DNA of 6,932 bases from an uncultured Eubacteriales bacterium. Lineage in GTDB: Bacteria > Bacillota > Clostridia > Christensenellales > Borkfalkiaceae. The translations under genes were made by a program, and so were the position numbers. How positions within the stretch are numbered: position 1 is the stretch's first letter; the number at the start of each line of letters is the position of its first letter. Below are positions 1 through 5,818 of the stretch, one piece after another. The DNA lies in assembly GCA_900556195.1 (NCBI GenBank), contig USOJ01000052.1, forward strand, positions 1 through 6,932, read 5' to 3'. The notes under the pieces are model-generated. The model did no database searches and had not been told where the DNA came from. It saw only the letters and a program-made list of their open reading frames with translations.

Positions 1-575
1 TTCCAAACGAGAGCAAGCACGGGCAGACAGATTATAGCCGTTAAAAAGGCGTATTTATAACTTACGCTACTGCCTATGCCTGCGTTGAAAGCGGCGGATA
101 TACCGTAGGTTATAAACGTTCCGACGGCGACGGAAGTTCCCATTACTACTACCGCGCGCGGACAATAATCGTCCGAAAGAGTTTCGGACAAAAGGCGCAC
201 GAGAGTCGGCCAGAGTACCGAAAGCGTCGCTCCGTTTATAAACCACACGTATTTAAGTACGGCAAATTCGTCGCAGAATGCCATCGCGGCGTTACAACAC
301 GCCGAAATTAAAAGCGAGCCGAAAACGACGAATCTGATATTATATTTTTTACACAACAACCCGTTAACGACCTGCCCCGCGCCGTAGGCTATGAAAAAGC
401 AAGTTCCGACAAGCCCCGCAGTCGCTTTGTCTATCGAAAAATAAGACATTATAACCGACTTATTCGCATTATAGCAATACTTACCGAGATAACTCGCGGT
501 GTATATCGCCCAGCAAAGCGCGACCAAAAGCCACTGCCTTTTATCGACGGGTTTTTTAATATTTTTATTCGTCAT
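1..575 (-). CDS. MFS transporter, organophosphate:phosphate antiporter-like, N-terminal half (3' end beyond window)
   Basis: An open frame runs from an ATG at 573-575 to the left edge without a stop, giving 191 complete codons. I translated it by hand. It reads as the first six transmembrane helices of a major facilitator protein, at about residues 14-36, 52-74, 81-100, 108-131, 141-165 and 173-191. The stretch YTASYLGKYCYNANKS (25-40) followed by FIAYGAGQVVNGLL (61-74) resembles helices 1-2 of GlpT/UhpT-type (OPA) transporters. By my alignment Lys32 falls where GlpT has the phosphate-binding Arg45. A WPTLVRLLS segment (122-130) fits helix 4. Translation is probably coupled to the upstream metallohydrolase gene: only 3 bases separate them, and a purine-rich GGAAGAAAG lies inside the end of that gene. 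Function would be exchange or uptake of a small organic anion at the cytoplasmic membrane, perhaps a sugar- or glycerol-phosphate. Membership of MFS is firm; the OPA subgroup and substrate are inferred. Confidence 0.82.
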   Translation of the reverse strand, partial: MTNKNIKKPVDKRQWLLVALCWAIYTASYLGKYCYNANKSVIMSYFSIDKATAGLVGTCFFIAYGAGQVVNGLLCKKYNIRFVVFGSLLISACCNAAMAFCDEFAVLKYVWFINGATLSVLWPTLVRLLSETLSDDYCPRAVVVMGTSVAVGTFITYGISAAFNAGIGSSVSYKYAFLTAIICLPVLALVW

Positions 576-578
576 TTA

Positions 579-1847
579 TTACTTTCTTCCGAAAAAGGCC
601 TTTCTGTAATCTTCCGCCGTCTTTTCTATCTTCGCCATTGATTTGGCGTCGGTCTTTTTGATTACGTCTTCTATCTTACCCGCCACTCCCTTTCTTAAAG
701 ACTGAATTTCGGGTTCGAAATTATCCGTTAAAAATCTTGCGTAGCGAACGAGTCTGAACGGTCCGTAGACGCGATATTCGTTGCCGACTTTTTCGACGGC
801 GACCGAATTGAAATTCATTACCGCTTCTTTTACCTTGCTTACGTCTTCGGCGAAAGCGTAAGTAAAGAATTTATCGAAGAGTTCGGAAACCACGTTATGG
901 CAATCGGACGCGCCGACTATCGGAATTTTAACGCCCTCGGCGCGGAGTTCGTTATACATAGCGGTCTGCAAGTTTACGCCGTTGCCCGTTTTATCGTCGT
1001 CGTCAACGACTTCGAACGCGTCGAAAATTCCGTTTTTAAGCAGGAATTCGAGCATAGGAGTCTGCATGTTATATTCGCCGTACGCGTCCCAGTAAGGGTG
1101 GCACAAAACGCTTACGCCGCCGAATTCTCTTATTTTATTCGAAACCCAATAGCGGAAAGCAAACTCCTTTTCGTCTATGTCGTCGGGCAGATTATACTGC
1201 TTTTTGAGTTCTGCGGCTTTTGAGGTAACTTCGGCGAAAACCCCGTCCGGGTCGGCGTTGATTATCTCGTTTACGCTGGCGTTCGCGCCGAAATTGATTA
1301 TGTGGAAATAACCCATTCCGCGGTTATGCACTTCTTCGCCGGGGTACGCCTTGAAATACTTCGCGATTTTATCCGTTTTTTTCGCGATTTCCGCCGAACC
1401 TTTATATTTGTGGTGGTCGGTTATCGCGATATAGTCGTAACCCCTTTCGTAATACGCCGCAACGACTTCGGTCGGAGTGAAAAGACCGTCCGATTCGGTA
1501 GAGTGCATATGCGTATCGCCCTTATAGGGGTTGAGTTTATACAAATCTTCTTTAAGCGAATAGATTTCGAAGGTGAGTTTTCTCGCGCCCGTGTCTACGT
1601 ATACTCTGTGTCTTTGTTCGCCTTTCGGGGTAAACTTAAACTCGGCTTTGCCGCCCTTTACGGCAACGTCGGTAAGCGCATATCTTTTGTCCTCGTCGAT
1701 AAAATATTTATCGCAATGCGGAAGATTGTAAAGTTCCATAGACTGCACGGCGACTTTGACTTTCCTTTTACCTTTAAGATCGTCGCCGCTTATAACGAGC
1801 GTGCTTTCTTTATCCGCCGGAATCACTCTCGGAAACAACTGTAACAT
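579..1847 (-). CDS. PHP-domain metallohydrolase, CehA/McbA-like
   Basis: A 422-residue protein with a PHP (polymerase and histidinol phosphatase) metal-dependent hydrolase core. Visible metal-site motifs are DTHMH (Asp111, His113, His115) followed by SDG (Asp120), TDHH (Asp144, His145), PGEEVH (Glu171/172, His174), LCHP (His250) and GASDCH (Asp315, His317). This is the full set expected for a PHP active site, which binds two or three metal ions. The first ~100 residues are beta-rich and precede the PHP core; residues ~365-422 are charged and helical. There is no signal peptide, so it should be cytoplasmic. The ATG is fixed by AAGGAG at 1856-1861, 8 bases upstream. The layout resembles the CehA/McbA group, which includes carbaryl ester hydrolases, while many other PHP proteins are phosphoesterases. 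The OPA-like transporter 3 bases downstream favours a small phosphorylated or esterified substrate. Superfamily assignment is strong; the reaction is unknown. Confidence 0.9.
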   Translation of the reverse strand: MLQLFPRVIPADKESTLVISGDDLKGKRKVKVAVQSMELYNLPHCDKYFIDEDKRYALTDVAVKGGKAEFKFTPKGEQRHRVYVDTGARKLTFEIYSLKEDLYKLNPYKGDTHMHSTESDGLFTPTEVVAAYYERGYDYIAITDHHKYKGSAEIAKKTDKIAKYFKAYPGEEVHNRGMGYFHIINFGANASVNEIINADPDGVFAEVTSKAAELKKQYNLPDDIDEKEFAFRYWVSNKIREFGGVSVLCHPYWDAYGEYNMQTPMLEFLLKNGIFDAFEVVDDDDKTGNGVNLQTAMYNELRAEGVKIPIVGASDCHNVVSELFDKFFTYAFAEDVSKVKEAVMNFNSVAVEKVGNEYRVYGPFRLVRYARFLTDNFEPEIQSLRKGVAGKIEDVIKKTDAKSMAKIEKTAEDYRKAFFGRK

Positions 1848-1910
1848 AGTCTTATCTCCTTATGGTTTACGTCCGTATTCGCGTTCATAGGCGAACGTAC
1901 TTCGATCTTC

Positions 1911-1980
1911 GAGATTGCCACGCTTCGCTCGCAAAGACGTTTTTCTATGCCGTAGGCAAGGATATAAAACGCAATGACGT
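1911..1980. repeat. Dispersed intergenic repeat-like segment in the leader of the metallohydrolase gene
   Basis: Positions 1911-1939 contain GAGATTGCCACG, CTTCGCTCGC and AAAGACG in succession. This resembles the family of short, partly palindromic intergenic repeats of the form GATTGC...CTTCGCTCGCAATGAC found between genes in many unrelated bacteria. The arm GCAAAGACGT (1931-1940) recurs as GCAATGACGT (1971-1980). Between them sits a small dyad TGCC-GTA-GGCA (1948-1958). The segment lies between the promoter near 2000 and the start codon at 1847, so it would be transcribed as part of the 5' leader. No coding function is evident. Identification rests on recall of the motif; with one copy in the window I cannot show that it is dispersed in this genome. 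Confidence 0.45.
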
Positions 1981-1996
1981 AATACAATTTTTCTAT

Positions 1997-2025
1997 ATAA
2001 TAGCACGAATCGCGTTAAAAATCAA
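1997..2025 (-). promoter_or_regulatory. SigA-type promoter for the metallohydrolase-transporter unit
   Basis: On the minus strand a -35 box TTGATT (2020-2025) is followed, after exactly 17 bases, by a -10 box TATTAT (1997-2002). A TG one base upstream of the -10 box makes it an extended -10. Transcription would start near 1990, leaving a leader of about 140 bases before the ATG at 1847. A perfect inverted repeat (2005-2035) covers the -35 box and most of the spacer, so regulation by a repressor at this site is plausible. A second TATAAT occurs at 2039-2044 on the same strand, but it has no convincing -35. Confidence 0.6.
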
Positions 2026-2035
2026 CGCGATTCGT
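2005..2035. promoter_or_regulatory. Perfect 12-bp inverted repeat over the promoter: candidate operator, or terminator hairpin
   Basis: ACGAATCGCGTT (2005-2016) and its exact reverse complement AACGCGATTCGT (2024-2035) flank a 7-base centre. On the minus strand the palindrome overlaps the -35 box and most of the spacer of the promoter for the metallohydrolase gene, which favours a repressor operator. It also lies 44 bases beyond the stop codon of the kinase gene, and in RNA it would fold into a stable 12-bp stem, so it could end the kinase transcript. Against an intrinsic terminator, the bases after the stem on that strand read GCTATTATATAG rather than a run of T. The two roles need not exclude each other. 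Confidence 0.55.
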
Positions 2036-2078
2036 TATATTATACGATTTTTGCGATTAAATTAACACAAAACGCGAC

Positions 2079-3167
2079 TTAATACTTTTCTACCGCAGAA
2101 AGCATTTCGTCGTATCGTTTTTCCATGTCGGAAACGAGTTTGAATTGCGAACGCGTTCTGTCTATATTCTGCCCTTCTCTCGTCTTGCGGAAGTACACGT
2201 CGCCGTCGAGATAATCGGTCAAAAATCTTATGCCGCACTCATAGGTCATCAGAATCGCGCCCATTGGCAAATTCTTTCTCTCTATATCGGTAATCGTGTC
2301 GCCGAAAACGCTTAAATAGCCCTTGGTATAGGTTTCGAAAAGCGGCATATTGAAAATAACCTTTTCGGTTTCGGGGGTATCTTCGAGGCAAGGGTTACAG
2401 CCGAAACGAATCGAATCGCCGAAGTCGTAGCAGATACTGCCGGGCATCATGGTATCGAGATCGATGACCGAAACGGCTTTATCCGTGCGGGTGTCTATCA
2501 AAACGTTATTGAGTTTGGTGTCGTTATGCGTAACCCTTGACGGCATTTTGCCGCTTGCGAGCAAATCAACGATCGTATGCGTTATTTTTTCGCGATTAAG
2601 CGCAAATTCGATTTCTTTTTTTACGTCTTTCGCCCTGTTGAATTTATCCGCTTCGAGCGATTTTTTGAAGTTATCGAATCTCTTTACGGTATTATGGAAG
2701 TCGGGCAAAACTTCGAAAAGTTTGCTGCTGTCGAATCTGTCGAGAAGCATAGCGAACTTACCGAACGCAACCGCGCTTTCGTAAAAATGTTCGGGCTTTT
2801 CGACTACGTCGTAACCTTTCGCGTTCTCTATAAAGACGTAAACGCGGTAGCAATCGCCCTGTTCCGTTCTGAAATAAGTTCCGCCGTTTTCAGTCGGCAC
2901 GAGGGTAAGGCTTTCTCTGTCCGGATCTCCGCCCCTTTTCATAATTTCGGCGCGGTTGAACTCGGTAACGAGTTTAATGTTATTCATAAGCCCGTCGACG
3001 TTTTTGAAAAGGTTCGTGTTTATTCTCTGAACGATATATCTTACGCGTTTGCCGCCTTCGTTATACACCGCGACGTAGGTTCTGTTGATAAGTCCGCTGC
3101 CGTAAGGCTCGCAGGAAATAAATTCGCCGTTTATAGCGAAATTAGATAAAATATCCGAAAACTCCAT
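2079..3167 (-). CDS. nahK: N-acetylhexosamine 1-kinase-like phosphotransferase
   Basis: A 362-residue APH/choline-kinase-fold enzyme that closely resembles, from memory, bifidobacterial NahK (about 360 residues). NahK phosphorylates GlcNAc and GalNAc at C1 using ATP. Shared features in order are EPYGSGLINRTY (20-31, nucleotide-binding loop), IVQRINTNLFKN (45-56), RVTHNDTKLNN (211-221, Brenner-type motif with catalytic Asp216 and Asn220), IDLDTMMPG (235-243, metal-binding Asp236/Asp238), YDFGDSIRFG (247-256), ECGIRFLTDYLDGD (310-323) and RTRSQFKLV (337-345). All key residues are present. No signal peptide or membrane segment is seen, so it is cytosolic. The start is fixed by AAGGAG at 3177-3182, nine bases upstream. 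It has its own promoter, divergent from the germination operon. No lacto-N-biose phosphorylase or uridylyltransferase gene is visible here, so use in the LNB/GNB pathway is unproven. Related kinases with other sugar substrates remain possible. Confidence 0.85.
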   Translation of the reverse strand: MEFSDILSNFAINGEFISCEPYGSGLINRTYVAVYNEGGKRVRYIVQRINTNLFKNVDGLMNNIKLVTEFNRAEIMKRGGDPDRESLTLVPTENGGTYFRTEQGDCYRVYVFIENAKGYDVVEKPEHFYESAVAFGKFAMLLDRFDSSKLFEVLPDFHNTVKRFDNFKKSLEADKFNRAKDVKKEIEFALNREKITHTIVDLLASGKMPSRVTHNDTKLNNVLIDTRTDKAVSVIDLDTMMPGSICYDFGDSIRFGCNPCLEDTPETEKVIFNMPLFETYTKGYLSVFGDTITDIERKNLPMGAILMTYECGIRFLTDYLDGDVYFRKTREGQNIDRTRSQFKLVSDMEKRYDEMLSAVEKY

Positions 3168-3196
3168 AATATGCTTCTCCTTTATCGAGCGATTAT

Positions 3197-3225
3197 ATTT
3201 TATCCGTTGTTACCGTATAAGTCAA
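3197..3225 (-). promoter_or_regulatory. SigA-type promoter for the kinase gene
   Basis: On the minus strand TTGACT (-35, 3220-3225) is separated by 17 bases from TAAAAT (-10, 3197-3202), close to the SigA consensus. The predicted start near 3190 leaves a leader of roughly 23 bases that carries the ribosome site AAGGAG and the ATG at 3167. It lies back to back with the start region of the germination operon in a 139-bp divergent spacer. Confidence 0.7.
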
Positions 3226-3249
3226 TACTTAACGGGGCGATTTTTTCTT

Positions 3250-3279
3250 TTGCGAAATTTAGTATAAAATCTACATAAT
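3250..3279 (+). promoter_or_regulatory. Weak candidate promoter for the gerA-type operon
   Basis: TTGCGA (3250-3255) and CATAAT (3274-3279) are 18 bases apart on the plus strand. The -10 region read as CATAATA (3274-3280) also fits the loose CATnnTA form used by the forespore factor SigG, which normally transcribes gerA operons. The matching upstream element is poor, however. Start of transcription would fall near 3286, giving a leader of only about 20 bases. The choice of sigma factor cannot be settled by eye. Confidence 0.28.
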
Positions 3280-3306
3280 AATCACGCTTTTCGCGATACT
3301 TATCGT

Positions 3307-4746
3307 ATGAATATCGGCAAGGACTTAACGAAAAACGAAAAAATATTAAAGGCTTTGCTTTGCAGCGACGACGTGATATTTTTCGAATTTACGGCGGGAA
3401 GCAAAAACGCTCTCGCGGTATACGTGGACTCTATCACCGACAAAGAAACTCTCGGACTGCAAGTTATATTTCCGCTGAAAAACGCAAACGCCGGAAGCAG
3501 CGTTAAAAAACTTGCGAAGACGATCACGTGCGCAAACGTGAAACCGGTTGACGAAATAAAAGAAGCGGCGGGCGAAGTATTAAACGGCTCTACCCTTATT
3601 TTAATAGACGGCAAAACGGGCGGATTTACGGTAGACTTAAAAAAATTCGACGTTCGCGCCATTGCCGAGCCGCCTACGGAACTTGCTATAAGAGGTCCGA
3701 GAAACGGTTTTATAGAGTCGATAAAGACGAATTTAAGCCTCGTAAGGCGATATCTTAAAACGACCGCTCTCAAAATAGAAACGACGGAAATCGGCAAATA
3801 TTCTTCGACGTCGATAGCGATTATGTCTATCGACGGCATAACCGACCCGTCGCTCGTAAAAAAAGTAAAAGAAAAACTTAAAAGCGTGAAAATCGACGGC
3901 GTACCCGACAGTTCTTACCTTTCTAAAATATTGAACGAACGCAAAAATTCGCTCTTCAAGCAAGTCGGCTCAACCGAACGCCCCGACGTACTTATCGAAA
4001 GAATGCTCGAAGGGCGAATCGGAATACTCGTGGACGGTTCGCCTTTCGCGCTGACCCTGCCGTATCTTCTCATAGAAGACTTTCAGACGGCGGAAGACTA
4101 TTACATTTCGCATTACAGGGCTAATCTCGTCAGGGCGTTGAGAGTTCTCGCCATATTTTTCTCGGTGTTTCTGCCCGGGCTTTTCGTCGCGGCGCAACTC
4201 TTTCACCTGCAACTTATTCCGCTCAACTTTTTGTTGACGATTGTAAACAGCATTAAAGGCATACCCTTATCGCCAAGCCTCGAAATGTTCTTTTTGCTGC
4301 TGATTTTCGAGATATTAAACGAAACGAGCATACGAATGCCCAAATACGTGGGAATGGCTCTCGCCGTGGTCGGCGCGTTGGTGTTGGGCGAAACCGCCGT
4401 AAACGCGGGGCTGGTTTCAACGCCCGCCGTGCTTATAATGGCAATGTCGGGCATAAGCATTTACACCGTACCCGAACTTACCGAAACGACTTCTCTGCTT
4501 AGATTTATAGTGCTTTTAATCGCGGGGTCGGTAGGCGGCTATGGAATAGTTTTAATCGAAGCGTTTTTAACGTGTTATCTGTGCGCCACCGAAAATTACG
4601 GCGTACCTTACGTCGCGCCCTACTCGCCGCTTATATTGAACGATTTGCAGGACGGAATTTATATGTCTGACGTAACGAGTATGCCCTTCCGCCCGCAGGC
4701 GTTGAATGCGAAAAACAAAAGGAGGCAATATGCCGACGGAAAATAA
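3307..4746 (+). CDS. gerAA: Spore germination protein, GerAA/GerA family subunit A
   Basis: A 479-residue member of the GerA family, the A subunit of nutrient germinant receptors in the spore inner membrane. The N-terminal ~270 residues are soluble and include the family signature EPPTELAIRGPRNGFIES (121-138). A C-terminal membrane domain follows with about five helices (roughly 277-297, 324-337, 347-371, 373-390, 398-425). Family hallmarks there are ETSIRMPKYVGMALAVVGAL (339-358), LVSTPAVLI (369-377) and the soluble tail RPQALNAKNKRRQ (462-474). Length is normal. Known receptors use this subunit as an oligomeric ion channel opened by germinant. No Shine-Dalgarno site precedes ATG 3307, yet no other start exists in frame: a stop lies at 3265-3267 and the next Met is residue 173. 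The downstream B cistron overlaps its 3' end by 17 bases. Which paralogue this is, and its germinant, cannot be told. Confidence 0.93.
   Translation: MNIGKDLTKNEKILKALLCSDDVIFFEFTAGSKNALAVYVDSITDKETLGLQVIFPLKNANAGSSVKKLAKTITCANVKPVDEIKEAAGEVLNGSTLILIDGKTGGFTVDLKKFDVRAIAEPPTELAIRGPRNGFIESIKTNLSLVRRYLKTTALKIETTEIGKYSSTSIAIMSIDGITDPSLVKKVKEKLKSVKIDGVPDSSYLSKILNERKNSLFKQVGSTERPDVLIERMLEGRIGILVDGSPFALTLPYLLIEDFQTAEDYYISHYRANLVRALRVLAIFFSVFLPGLFVAAQLFHLQLIPLNFLLTIVNSIKGIPLSPSLEMFFLLLIFEILNETSIRMPKYVGMALAVVGALVLGETAVNAGLVSTPAVLIMAMSGISIYTVPELTETTSLLRFIVLLIAGSVGGYGIVLIEAFLTCYLCATENYGVPYVAPYSPLILNDLQDGIYMSDVTSMPFRPQALNAKNKRRQYADGK
4719..4725 (+). promoter_or_regulatory. Ribosome binding site that sets the GerAB start
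   Basis: AAGGAGG sits inside the last codons of the upstream GerAA gene, four bases before ATG 4730. It decides between that ATG and an earlier in-frame ATG at 4706, which has no ribosome site. The spacing is short but usable. Location within the preceding gene points to translational coupling. Confidence 0.75.
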
Positions 4747-5818
4747 AATCAGCGTAAGACAGATTTGTTTTATGATATTGTCGTGCTGTTTAATCGGCAA
4801 GATATTGGTCGCGCCCGCGCTCGGAGCGAGATACGCTTCGGAGGGCTTGTGGATTTCATTTTTAATTAATTTCTGCGCAGACGGAGCGTTCGTGTTTTTC
4901 GTTCTTAAACTTTCGGATAAGTTCCCGAATAAGACGTTTTTCGATATACTCGAAAACGCGTTCGGCAAAGTTTTCGCGAAAATAATATATTTCTTTTTAT
5001 TCGTGTTTCTGCTTTTTAAGGCGTTTATACCGATAGTCGAACAGAAGAATTATATCGAGATCGCTTTATACGAACCTTCCCCGTCCGTTATGACGTTCGC
5101 GCTCTATTTCTTATTCTCGTCGTTCTTTTGCTACAAGGGCTTGAAAGCCGTGGCGAGATGTTCGGATATAGTCGTATGGGCAAGTTCGCTCGGGATAATA
5201 ATTCTGCTCGCGTTGTCTATCCCCCTGACCGACCTTACCAACCTTTTGCCGATAATAGGCGTTCCGTTTACGAAGATACTCGACGGCGCAAAAAACACTT
5301 TCGTATGGTATTTCGACGGAGTTTATATACTCCTTTTAATCGGCAACTTCAAACCCGAAAAAGCGTACAAACGGAAAATTATGCTCTCTTACGCGGGTAT
5401 GGCTCTTATAACGATAATATACTCGGTTATACTTTACGGCGAATTCGGCGCTTTAACCGAACGGCAATATTTTTCGCCCATACAAATGGGCAAAAGCAAC
5501 GTCGCGCTTTCGAACGTAGGCAGAATAGACTATATCGCGGGGTTTATTTTCGCATTCGTGGACGCGTTCGCGATTTCTCTGCCGCTCGTATTCGCTTCGT
5601 ATTCTATTCAGAAAGTATTCGAGTTCAAAAACAAACTCTACCCCGTATTGATAGTAAACGGCGCGTTGCTTATTTCTCTGTTCGTAGCGCACGATTATTT
5701 TATAGAGATATTCAGATTTTTAAGTAAAGAAGTAATATGGGGATACTGGGCAATCGCTTACGTAATACCGCTTATCGTTGCGACGGCGGCTTTGATTAAA
5801 AGGAGAAAAACGCAATGA
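4730..5818 (+). CDS. gerAB: Spore germination protein, GerAB family permease-like subunit B
   Basis: A 362-residue, very hydrophobic protein of the GerAB/spore-permease family within the APC transporter superfamily. About ten transmembrane helices are visible (roughly residues 12-30, 40-60, 83-104, 118-137, 146-164, 189-206, 217-237, 266-290, 304-321, 338-356), and it ends in a basic tail (KRRKTQ). The opening KISVRQICFMIL (6-17) is typical of the family, as is the position between GerAA and GerAC genes. In characterised receptors this subunit carries the germinant-binding pocket, usually for an amino acid. The start at 4730 is chosen over 4706 because of the strong AAGGAGG just upstream and the family's normal N-terminus. 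It overlaps GerAA by 17 bases and GerAC by 4 (ATGA), so the three are expected to be translated together. The germinant cannot be inferred by eye. Confidence 0.92.
   Translation: MPTENKISVRQICFMILSCCLIGKILVAPALGARYASEGLWISFLINFCADGAFVFFVLKLSDKFPNKTFFDILENAFGKVFAKIIYFFLFVFLLFKAFIPIVEQKNYIEIALYEPSPSVMTFALYFLFSSFFCYKGLKAVARCSDIVVWASSLGIIILLALSIPLTDLTNLLPIIGVPFTKILDGAKNTFVWYFDGVYILLLIGNFKPEKAYKRKIMLSYAGMALITIIYSVILYGEFGALTERQYFSPIQMGKSNVALSNVGRIDYIAGFIFAFVDAFAISLPLVFASYSIQKVFEFKNKLYPVLIVNGALLISLFVAHDYFIEIFRFLSKEVIWGYWAIAYVIPLIVATAALIKRRKTQ

Noticed and set aside
897..1844. Plus-strand open frames of 108 and 180 codons
   Set aside because: They lie antisense to the PHP metallohydrolase, whose motifs are intact. 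Their products look like artefacts of codon bias, rich in Arg, Phe and Val.
1862..2065. A 67-codon plus-strand open frame in the gap between the kinase and hydrolase genes
   Set aside because: It has no ribosome site, begins within the opposite-strand ribosome site region, and consists of translated repeat, palindrome and promoter sequence.
2039..2067. A second minus-strand promoter with perfect -10 TATAAT at 2039-2044
   Set aside because: The hexamer at the proper distance (TGTTAA) is a poor -35 box, so chance occurrence in AT-rich spacer is likely.
2449..3149. Plus-strand open frames of 111 and 190 codons
   Set aside because: Antisense to the NahK-like kinase with its complete catalytic motifs; no ribosome sites or recognisable domains.
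4706..4729. Earlier in-frame ATG giving an 8-residue longer GerAB
   Set aside because: No ribosome site precedes it, the extra residues are the translated ribosome site of the real start, and homologues begin near the later Met.
3300..4968. Several minus-strand open frames opposite GerAA and the start of GerAB
   Set aside because: They are shadows of the GerA-family genes, with no domain resemblance and no ribosome sites of note.
5128..5727. A 199-codon plus-strand open frame within GerAB
   Set aside because: It is an out-of-frame shadow rich in Arg and Tyr, while the GerAB frame is continuous and typical of the family.
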